NCBI RefSeq assembly: GCF_000002075.1 | Contig: NW_004797512.1 | Coordinates: forward strand, 860,518 to 924,517 | DNA length: 64,000 bases | From: Aplysia californica | Taxonomy: Eukaryota; Mollusca; Gastropoda; Aplysiida; Aplysiidae | Direction of reading: 5' to 3' | Part shown: positions 38,701 through 50,700 of the stretch, in pieces | Layout of the letters: the number at the start of each line of letters is the position of its first letter | How positions within the stretch are numbered: position 1 is the first letter of the stretch | The notes under the pieces: model-generated | What the model was told of the DNA's origin: nothing | The model's database searches: none | The model's input: only the letters and a program-made list of their open reading frames with translations | Program-made: the position numbers and the translations under genes

Positions 38701-41700
38701 TCTGCTCACAAGTGGAACTGCTTTCAAATGTGATGTCAAAGATTAGTGTCTTGAAACATAATGTGAGTATAGATGTTCCCGCATATTATAGAGAGAAAAA
38801 TTTACACTTGAGCAGAATCAAGCACAGACAGTGTTGACAGCTCAAAGTTGGAAAGGTCAAGTCTGAATGAACAAAAAGAGAGGTGCATTTAATTCAAACA
38901 GTTACAAAAGAAAAGAGATTTCAAGCTCACATTTTTTGGTGCACCTCTTTGGAAACAGGCTCATGATTTCAACAGACAAAACTTGTACTTTGTAAAGGAC
39001 TGTTACCCACTTTTGTTTGTTGTTTTCAAATCCCTTTAGCTGCCAGCATTTCGCACTTGGCAGCGCAACGCCTCTCTTAAGTAACCACATGTTACCCACT
39101 TAAAATCTTACCTCAAAATTTAAAAAAAGAGATAGGATTTTTTGGTGGCAAAAATGCTTATCACAATTGAGGAAACAAATGATGGAGAAGCTTACCCTGA
39201 GCACCTCCTCCACCTGCTGTTGCTGTCGCTGATGATGTGGACTGACCGAGCCGTCCAGGGAGCGGCTGGTGCTCTCCAACACATTGTTCAGCTGAGAAGA
39301 AGAAAAGAGAAGCCTTTTAGTAAGGTTTTAAGGTGCTTGCAACAGCATAAGGTCATATGAGCGCCAAGGGGTGGAGGTAGAAGTCCAAACGGGGAATCAG
39401 GCTTACTCTGCTCACCTCTCTAGCCTCAACAGCATAAAGTCTGCTGCGACTATCAAGGCACCCCGGAAATAGCAGTTCACAAGAGAGTGACAAACATACA
39501 AAATAAGTATAGGAAAAATGGCGATAGTAAGGATGAGGAAAGAAAAAGCGATTTACAGTGAGGGAAATAAGATATGGATGAGATAAAATAAAAAACACTT
39601 GACTGGCCGTGCATGGAAACAACATAGTAGACAATGTGTTTTCTCCAGATTCTGGGATAAAAAATAAAAATGACCTGTTGGTAATTATATCTAAACAGTT
39701 TCTTTATTATCAACATTGAGTTCTATACTCTTTCTTCATTTACATAATCCAAAGAACACACACAGTAAAAGTGAAATAATCAACATAAAAATTTGGGCAA
39801 TGCTTTATTAGCGTATAATTACCTTGAAAAACAAATGTCAAAATCATAAAAAATAGTCTGAAATGAGCATGATAAAAGAGGACACCGTTTTATACTTCAA
39901 CACATAGAAAAGATCTGTAACACTTTCAACATTTTTCAACATATTCGTCATAAAGCAACATTCTAACAACAGTAACCACTAGCAAAAGTTAAAGCAAAGC
40001 CAAAACAGATCCATAAGGGCAGAGTTCAACACAGTTCCCACAGAGGAACAACCAGCTCCTGGATCAGATGCCAGTCTGTCCATCCCGAGAAAACCCACAA
40101 CTCACTGCAGTTCCAACTTACAGCAACATCTAGGCCTAAATACCTAATAATAAATAGAATGTGTATTGCGAAAGCCTCAGCTCAACAGTAAGCTCTATGC
40201 GATTTACAAGATAATATTACTACCCCAGCAGACCATAGAACACTCAGAAACATTCTCAGCTTTCCAGGCAGCATACAGTGCAAGCAGCTGAGTAAGTGCT
40301 CAAACACTAACAAACAGAAAAGATCTTTCGCTGTTATTAGCTGGGTACCCATTCCCACTTGGGTGTAGTGAGGAAAATTCGTATAAAGTGCCTTTCCCAA
40401 GGACACAACGTTGGGCCCATGACCTTACAGTTGTGAGTCCAAGAGCCTAACCACTAGGCCACCAACATCACAAAAAAGCAATATTCACACAGAACTAAAG
40501 AAGAAGAATAGATCATAAGTCTTTTACAAAGCAAATGTACTGATTCCTTGACATCAACATTCACCTATTTAAAAAGAATAGCAATCTTTCGAATAAAAAC
40601 AAAATTACCTTCTTGATTTCACTAGCATGCTGCTGGGTCATTTGGTACACCTTTTTCTGCCACTTCTTATCCTGACGAGTCAGTTTGTGCTGCATGTGTT
40701 CGCTCATCTGGTTCAGCTGAGGATAGACAAGGACATGTTATTCCTCCTTGATACACTCAAGCCTGTGATGGCTGTCAATGAATCTTTCTCACAACATTCT
40801 CCGCACTATCATCCTCCACAAGAGCTAACAAAACTGCTGTTAAAATAAGTAACAATCATCCCATTGGGACATCTAAAAAGTCCCCCCCCCCTTTTCCCTT
40901 AATCTACAAGACACATACCCATGCAAGCATTCATTTGTTGAATAGTTTCACAATCCACATTTAGTCTATCACCAAGAGCTGCTAGAATCGCAACACTGTA
41001 GTACAGAAGCAGAAGACACTGAGGCAAAAACAGTAGTTAAAGCATCGAAACCTAATGACCTCCTTGTGGAAGACACATATATATATATATCTCAATTGTG
41101 AATACATGAGCCATAAGAGAGTCTTCAAGATGAGAAGGAAATGACAGAAAATCTCATCATTCCATAAGGCCGCAAAGTCCAACTTGTAAGAAGACCAAAG
41201 TCTCATCGACCTTAGAGGTCCATCCCACAACCTTCTCGATCCAACCCCCCCCCCCTTTCACAACTACACCAACAGTCAAAAAGAAAAGATAACATGGAGC
41301 CCATAACCACAAATCATTTTAAGAAAACTTTTTTTTTACAGCCTCAGGTCTCCACACCTGTTCTTGGAGTTGTTCCTTGAGAGCAGCCACTTCACTCCTT
41401 TGTTCTTTCAGCAGGTCCTTATCGTTCTCCACATCATCTTCAAGATCACCCAGGTATGACCGCTTGCCTGCCACAAACACACACAAAGTAAAATACAGGC
41501 TCACGCATTTACAACAAAAAGAAACATTTCTCCAAATTATCTTGTTGCGGGTATTTGCTCTTCAGTTCCCATTTTCATCTTTAAAAAGTGCAGCAAAAAC
41601 TGAACAGACCAGGGAGGACTGAGCAACATAGACATAAAGGATCTAAGAAGTATGGGGTGGGGGAAGAGGGGGGGGGGAGAGGAGGAACCATTCACAGTCA

Positions 41701-44700
41701 CTTGGTAGTTGGATCCCCAAAAGTCTGTATGTTTTTATGGAATGTTTCTAGCTATTCAAATTTCAATTTCATTCTGACCATTTGTGAGTTTTTATTGCAT
41801 TCTATATTTTTGTGTGAACGCATTGCCAGGTTCACTGCATGACTAGTTTTCTCACAGAAATTTTTATACATATATACATTCATATGCATAATACTATGTT
41901 TATCTTACACACTTGTCTATTAATTTTTAAGATGTGATATCTTTCTCAATGTAAAGCGCACTGAGCATTTTTTAGAAAATGGAAATGCGTAGCATAAATG
42001 CTATTTATTATTATGCTTCGCAGGGGGCAGTGTTCACAAACACAGCTCTTCTTTAAAAAACTGCTTGTGTTCAACACAAAGCAATGAATAACTTTGTGCA
42101 CAATTTTAAAAAACTACAGAAATGGGGATCTGTGAGTTGTGACCTCCTCGGGAATAAGTCTACTGTTTACTAGGTTGGGTTTTTTTCATATGTGATTTGA
42201 ATTCAAAGTTTTTTTGTTTTTTTTAAAGAAATTCACACACAAAAGTCCTTTGTGAAATGTTAGAAGGGGTACTACTGCATTGGAATGCATCACACCTGAC
42301 AACTTGAATCACGAATTCAAAAAATTCCCGAAAACCCAAATGTGTAAAAAGCAGCAACAAAAACGAGTAAGTGAAAAAAATGTGGGTGAAGAGTAGTAGA
42401 TCCAAGCTCTTACCTCCACTGCGAGCTTCCAGCTCAGTCAGGGCTCTTTGTGAGGCCTGGTACTTGGCATTCAGTTCCTTCATCTCCTTCATGATGGCAG
42501 AGCTCATGCCACCTCCACCCTCACCATTCTAGGGGTACCAGAAATATTTTTGTTAAAGTCTTCAAACAAATATTATATAGATAAGACAATGGATAATTTG
42601 CACAGTGAAAAAGTAAAAAGAAATAAGAAAGAAATCAGGGAGAAGTGGGAAAGTTATAGGACCTGCTGGAAGAGCCCAAAAGTGAGAGAGGGAAGTACAA
42701 GCACAGCTACAGTCACAGGAACAAATGTGAGGCAGTGTGGTGGAATCAGGCTCTCGTCAAAATGATCAAAGTGAAGAAACTTGCTTTTTTCTGTTGGTTT
42801 GTGAATTTTTATCAAATTTTTGTTCTTTGGCAAAACACCTTTCATGCCCATTAAAGAACTCATTTCGGTGTGATTTTTTTCTGAAAAACGTTGATTAAAG
42901 GCACAAAAAATGTAAACTTTCAGTTACCACGGACTATTAAGATAAGGAAATAACTAATCTTTGGCGGCCATTTTCTCACTAATTTTACCTCTGAAAACAG
43001 GTGACCCCCACCTCCTTCAATCGCAAAGATAAATGGATATTTTTTTCGTCCCAATAAACACAAGAGAACAACCTTTAAGACTATACCAATAACTCTACAT
43101 GCCCAAAAATTGACGAGAGCCTGATTCCACCACGCTGCCTCACAAATGGCATGATTGTATTCTTTAGAGACACACAAACAGACTTAACACCTGCACACAT
43201 GCATTTTACCATTTAAAAAAAGAAATACAAAAGACACTCTTTCGAGACAAGGAGATGTAGTAGAAAAGCTGCAGAAAGAGTCAGGAGCCCAGAGGAGGAA
43301 GCAAAGTGGGCGAAGGGGTGGGGGCAGAAAGTGGAGACGAAAGCAGAAGACAGAACATTGCTGGAGATCAGGAAAGGATGTGAAAGGAGAACATTTTAAA
43401 GAAGAGGATTTTCTGTGCTCAAGATTAGAGGTGTTACATGAGAGTAACAGACACAAAAAAGAAGGAGGAGAGATAAGGACCATAGATGTTTGAGAGGAAA
43501 GAAGGAGTAAACCCCACCAGAGCACCCACATCCATTTCATTTAGAAATCAACAGTATGAGGATCACAATCCATTGTGGTTCAACAAACCAAAACAAGGCT
43601 TACTTTGCTGAAAACAATTCATAGATTCCTGAGCAAGCTGATAATGACTTCCTAAAATACTTATGGAAATGGGGGAAAATGTTTACTGTGATCACTGTGT
43701 GCTGGTGATCTCGTGAAATAAAAGTACCCAGAGGTAACCATTTAGAAGTTGTATTTTCAGTGAAGTAAGCCCTATTTGACTGGTTGGTTGTTGATAATAT
43801 ATATTACTAACTTCATTGCCATCAGGTGCAGCAAGATTTTCACTGCTTTGAGACTTGATGAATCTGGGGTCCTAGATACAAATCAGATTAGCAAGAGGTT
43901 AGCAACTAAGGGGTGAATATGAAGCAATCTATGTGTGGATGAAAAAATCTTCTCTGATTACATTTGTGGAGCGTGGAGTTTAACATGAATCACCACTACA
44001 ATCTTATTAATAACAATGACAAAAACAATCTTTATTCATCTCACAGGAAGAAATTTGTCTTTGTCGTTTACAATGGCAGTGGATGTTACAAAGGTTAGGT
44101 GCACTCACACATACCCACAACAAGACAGGATATTAGTAAATACATGTCTCGCGTGCTGAAACTACTCTCTCTCTCTCTCTATCTCTCTCTTTCACGTCTC
44201 TCTCTCTCCCTATTTCATTTGTAGCACAGTGAGTCCAGTAACCTCACTGCAGTTGGTACATAATATGAATTTCTTTATCTTTCTGTTCTTGCTTTTTTGA
44301 AAATGTAAAGTTTACACAAGTTACAACATTGCACAAACAGTAAACAAGACGCAGCAACAAAAGATGTTTACTTGAAATTAACTATCTGTGGTGCAAAGTC
44401 ATTGATGAATAGACTAATAAGAGTGCACGTAAGTTAAAACGACATGGTTGCCAAGTTGATCCTGCCACCTGCCATCTGCATTTGAACGTGACCTTTAACC
44501 CTTTCAATGCAACATGTTTGCATTTCTAGATACATCAAAATTGATGAAATTGTGCAATTTCATGACATACTAGGTAACTCAATGCATTTAAGAGGTAAAA
44601 ATAAACCAATACTTTACGACATACAAATCAATCCACAAAAATTTGGAATGTAACATGAACTTATGACATCATCATTCTTACGTGGAGGAACAATATTTTC

Positions 44701-47700
44701 CCAAATTCAAGGAATGGTGAGCAAAATGTATTCTGACAGTTTTTGGCATTTTTCCTAAGCACTTGGCACCCTGTTTTGAAAATTAACTTTACATTTGTGA
44801 GGCTTTACCTTCAGTGCAGCTGTAATGTTACATATGCTCGTACAAAGAATGAGTTGGCTACAATGTCAGTGGCACAGCATGTAAGTAAAATTTAACTGTT
44901 ATTTTGATATCATGAATTGCTGGTTCTGACACAGTTAAACAAGCATATATGTTTTGATATCATGAATTGCTGGTTCTGACACAGTTAAACAAGCACATGT
45001 AAATTTTATCGTTTCTTTCTACGACTGTTCAAACTAGCGATTTCAAGTGACAAATAGTAACACTGGTGGAGTCATGAGCAAATTAGTCAAACGAGGGAAA
45101 ACAGTTCTTCTGATTCCATCACTTTTAATTACAATTAATAGTCAAACCTGCTCTCACAGCCACCAGTCCAAGACAATCACTCGTACCAATGACTTCTTTC
45201 CACTTACACCAATGAGGTTTTTTTCCATACTATTATTATAATGACAATGTTCATGACGTCCACCCATCTAGGAAAACCACTTCTCTCTTTTGACAATGGG
45301 TGGCCGTCTCTGACCATTTCCACTGCTTTCAATCAATCTTTTTAAGCTGTCCTGGCTCTCTTTCTCCACAAAAGAAAACATAATATTCCCATAAAGAGAT
45401 TGGAAGGTATCACTAGAACATCTTACACCATTATCTTTTATACAAATGTACTTTGGACTACCCTGGCAGCCATTGCCAGTGGGTGGTTGGCAAGAGCTCC
45501 GGTGTGGTTTGCCCCTTCTTTCCTATCAAATATTTATCATCCTTAACTCTCCTACTTCTTTTTTTGTTTGTTTGTTACTCTATTGTAACACCTCTAATCT
45601 TCGGCACTTATACGACCTTATTGTGTCGAAAGTGCTATATAACCCTGACTAAAACAAAAACTAAATTCCTTGCCACTCAGACTCCTTACACCTTTAAACA
45701 GATCCCAGCTGACTGTGGCGACTAACTTTAATGAAAATGCAGACAGCCAGAAAAAGGAGAGAAGACAGGTGGAGCAGATTGACAAAAATGTCCCCTGCTC
45801 AAAAAAAGAAGACAATTGTCAAGTCAGTTTTCTAAAAGCAACAGAGGCAGCAGAATTCCACCCTTACCCAATGTGTCATATAAAGTGTTATAAAATTTGA
45901 GGCAAAGCCATTAGTACAAAGAAGGCATAAAACTGTAAATTTACATTAGAACAGTTTAAACCAATTTATCTTACACTATCACTGCATTTCACTTACTTTG
46001 TTTTTGAGAGACAGAAGTGCCCGCCTCTCCTCCTGAAGCTCCGCCTCCTGCTTGAGCAGCCTCTCTTTGATCTGGCTCAGTTCTGTTTCCATCTGGTTAT
46101 GGCCGCTGTCGGAGCCCATGCCAAGGTCAGGGCTGACTGTACTAGAGTTATCCTTATTGGCTCCGGTCCCTGCCGTGTGGCGTCGCGTGATGTGCGACTG
46201 GAGGTACGAGTTGTTCATGAAAGCCTTGGCACAGAAAGGGCACTGTGGGAAGAATGTGGAGGCAAATTAATGAATGAAAATGACAATACCAACATAAATG
46301 AAAAGTCAGAAAAGCCTTTCAAAAATCAGAGATCTAAAGAGACAAAATCATATAGGTTCTGATCAGGATGAAAACAATGCCCTCAATTATCACAATCCTC
46401 ATAAAAATCAATTTCAAATTTCAAGAAAAATGACTTTAAAAAATATTCTATATTCCATAAATCAAACACTTTCTGAAAGAAAGTTATTCTTCTTCTGTTC
46501 TTATCATCCTATGTCGTTGTTGTTGTTGTTGTTGTTATCGATCTAGCAACAGCTGGGCTCTCGCCCTTCTGTCCAATGCCATGTAGTGATAAGTGCAGGT
46601 TTGTTGTAGTTGCTGTAATGTTCCATAGAGTGTGTTGTCAATGTTAGGTCTCGGAGGGGGAAGTGTAGCTCTGATGTCATTTAGGGCTGAAATGGTGAAA
46701 TGGTATAGGTTTAACGCCCCTATCAACACTATTAGGTTATTTAAGAGGCGGGGCCTCCGAGTTTAACGTCCATCTCCGAAAGGACCAAGCCAAATGGGAA
46801 ACTCGTGTAAAGTGCCTTTCCCAAGGACACAACGTCGGACCGAGCTGAGGCTCCAACCCCCGAACCCACAATCTCACGATTACGAGTCCGGTAGCCTAAC
46901 AACTAGGCTACTGACGCCACCATTTAGGGCCGTACGGTGGAAAAGGTGATGATCCAGTCTCATATGCATAGTCACACAAAGGACACATTGGGGGAAGTTC
47001 TTGTTTTATTCTGTTCAAGTGAAATTTGAGCTGTATATATTCTGTTCATAGGCGGAAGATCGTGGTCTGTTTCTTTCTCGGTAGGTAGTTGATATTGTCA
47101 TTTCGTTTTGTTGTGGTCATATGTTTGAAAATTGCTCTGCTTGTCTGTCCCAAGGCCCATCTGTTCATCCAATCTTGTTTCCTGTTGCTTTTTAATGATT
47201 AGTTTTGCAGTGTTGTATGAGGTTGGAATGTCGGGTCGTTCCTGTCTAGATCACCTTTTGGCAAGTGTGTTTGCTCTGTCATTTCCAGGTATGTTTGAGT
47301 GTCCGGGAATCCGCTGCATCACCCGGTTGACGCCACAGGATGTTATCAGGTGATCGGAGCCGAACAGTATATGTCGTGTCTAGTCTTCGTTTAGATTATG
47401 ATCATTTTCTATCACTTGTGAGACTGATAGTGAGTCAGTGAAAATCACTATACTCTGCGTTTTATTTGGATGAATGTGAAAAACTGTGAGGAAATGGTAC
47501 AGCGTTGTTTCAATTGCTATCATTTCTGCATCGTATTTGTTGCATTTCTCTCCACAGGCTGCAGAGATCTCATTGGAACTTCCATCTGGGTACTGTATTA
47601 GTATTCCATATCCGGCTTTAGTTGTGCCTTTGAATGCTGAGCCGTCTGTATAGCTGTGTATACAGTCATTTGAAAAGCTGTCGATTGTTTGATGTGATGG

Positions 47701-50700
47701 AAGCATCAACGTCACTGGGTCTGAAGATTTTGTGCTACTGTCGGTAAGAGATGTTGTAATGATTGGCTTTTCCATAGAAATGTGGGGAGGGATGTTTTGG
47801 TAGACTCTTTTGGTTTCTCTTCTGTTTTGTGGTAGATGGTGACTCTCTATTAGTTCTGTGATGCCAAGCACGATGGATTTTTGTTGAAGTTGCTTCTTTA
47901 GTTTCCATGTTTCTAAGAATTTCCTGTTTGGGAGCTTTGGGCACATTCCTTTGGTTCTTTCATGGAGCTCCAAAACTGCTTTATCTCAGCGAATTCCCAG
48001 GGGTTCAACATTTGAAAGAATTTCATGTGTGGCAGTAGGTATAGATCTCATGCCATCGTTTATGAAACGAAATGGCATTATTTTGGACCTTGTCAAGGGT
48101 ATTGAAAGTAGTTGCACTACACATAGTGAGTAGACTATTGCTGTATTTCAGGGAAGATCGGACATAACCAAGGTATAGAGCTCTCAGAGTTTGTTTGTCT
48201 GATTCCCATGAACTGCTTACGAGGTTTTTTAAGTTTGAGTCTTCTTTTCGCCTTGTTCTTTATGCTCTCCACTTGGCTTTTCATTGTTAGACTTTGGTCA
48301 AGTTGGACTCCTAGGTATGTTTGTTGTTCTTCTTTGGTGAGATTTTCATTTCCCATCTTCAGTTGGAGCTTTTCTTTGGCTGTTTTATGGCGCTTTGTAA
48401 AGATGGTGTATACTATTTTCAGGCAGTTTATTTTGAGCTTCTATTTCTGACAGTAATTGTGGAGCCTCTTGAGGTCTTCATTCAATTTCCCTGCTCCTAC
48501 TACTGTGCTGTTATGTGTCTGCCAGAGAGCAAGATCATCAGCTTAGAGAGTCTTTTCAGATTTCAGCACCTATTGAAGAAAATCAGGAACAAAGTGCAAC
48601 TTAGACAGGAGCCTTGGGGTAGGCCTTCCTCGAGTACTTCTCTTGACGAGTGGGCATTGTTCACCTTGGTTTCGATGTTTCAATCCGCTAGGAAAAACTT
48701 GATCCATATATAAAGTTTTCTGTGCATCCCGAGGTCCATCATTTTCATGAGTAGGCCTTTTCTCTACCCTCTGTCGTACACCTGTTGGAGGTCTACAAAA
48801 ATATTTCCTCGAGCTGTCATTTCCATTCTGATTTCCTCTGGCTGTCTTATCATCCTATAGAGAGTATCAACCTTGTTGGAGTATGAGTAAAGTTCTGGCT
48901 CTCTCTTCTTACCTTATTGTAGCTCTCATTGCCTGCATACATGAGCTGTTGCTGAGCTATGAGCATCTTCTTCCTCTTGTGGCTTTCCTTCTTCACCTCA
49001 GTCAGCTCCTTACGTGCCTCCTCCAGCTCTTGCTTCACTTTCTCTACGTCCTGGAAGGAGAAAAAAAGCAGAAGAGTTGCGGTTCACAGCAAGATAGCTG
49101 GATGACTAACACATTTTGTCGGTTGTTTGCTTTTTTGAGGTAAAGAGAAAAACATTGATACCGAAACAATTAGAGGTGGGGTGGGATAAAGAATAACAGA
49201 GTAGGGGGGGAGAAAGATAAAATAGACATTTCAGTGGTACCTTCCAACTTCCACAGGAGAGCTGTTGCTGAGTGAGTTTAGTTTAGTAAGAGTTTTACGG
49301 CATAAGGTTATATGAGGGCGTGGAACACTAGTTGGTTGCATTCACTACAATTCATAGCACGGGTTGGTGTATATCAAAATTTCTATTAAAATGTTGAAAA
49401 TTTGTGATAAAATTTCAGTTTCAAAATAACACTTGAAACAATTTTTTTAAATAATGCTATTTACAGTTAATTGTAAAGGCCAATGGCCTTCATACAATCG
49501 AGAATTCTGTTGGGATCAATAACAGAGAACAGATTTAGACATTTTTGGCATTTTAAATACTTCCTTCAAGTCTCTCCAAGTTGTTGAGTGATTCATGGCC
49601 ACATTTCATCATGAGCAGAATATATATGATAATAGAACTACAAGAAAGATAAAGAATGAGCAGGCCACTCTTCCAGTGTCTTCCAGCCACAAATGATACG
49701 CGCAGTAGCAACTACGAAAAAGAAGCAGATGAGAGGCAAACCAGAGAAGATCACACGTAACAAACCAGCTGTGATCAAGGGAAAGAAGAATGCTTGAAAA
49801 AAGTTGATGAGGCAGACCACACTAAAATGTTTGATGTGTCCTGTGCGCTCATATGACCTTGTGCAGTTGTTAACGCTGTATAACACTTACAAAAAAAAAA
49901 GGGTACCATCACCAAAGTAATTGATTGAATGGTCATACTGGTTGCCATCAATTTTTGCTTTAAATTAAGAAGAGTTGCAGAGCAAAAAGAAATATCCACA
50001 GTGCATCGCTGTAGATGGACATTTTAATTAGTGCCGAATCTTCTTCCTCAATACGTTCCAAAGAGTGTCAACCCTGAGGTAGAACAGCATTTAGAACTGG
50101 GCTAAAACAGGGATTTCTCGCAATATCTGTTCAGTCTATGCAAATCAGGATCTTGTCTTAAGAGATAAAATGAACTACAGCCTTCATACATTTTGAAAAG
50201 ACAGACAGTAAATATTCAAATAGCTTGCTCATCAAAGTTCATTATAAAATCACTTTACCTGATCAGACTGCTTCGATTTCTCTTCTAAAGAAGCACACAG
50301 CCCTGCTAAATACTCTTGACTGTGCTGTGAGAAAAAATATAGAAAGCACAGGTAAATCATAGAGTTATTATAATGAATATTGAACATTTGTATATAAATA
50401 CAGAAAAGAGAAAAGTATGTTTCTGACGATGAACTTAAAACCCAAGACAGTAATTCAAACTCGAAGGAATTCTCCTAACGAAAGTGAAGACTTTAAACTT
50501 CAAGGAGACATCAGATACGCCAAGTCTTCAACAACTTGTGCCAAGCAACACGTTAGAAGCTTAAAATACATGTATCATCAATAACGAAAACTGTCAACAC
50601 ATGTGTAGAATGTGCTGCATAGATCTCAAAAACGCTCAAAGCTGTCAAGCTATACAACTGACTGTTAGTAGATGAGTAATATTTGATGTGGAGAATCTAA

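Noticed and set aside
47380-47973. 197-codon ORF with an RNase H domain as a host gene
   Set aside because: It is part of the truncated LINE with target duplications, not a host gene.
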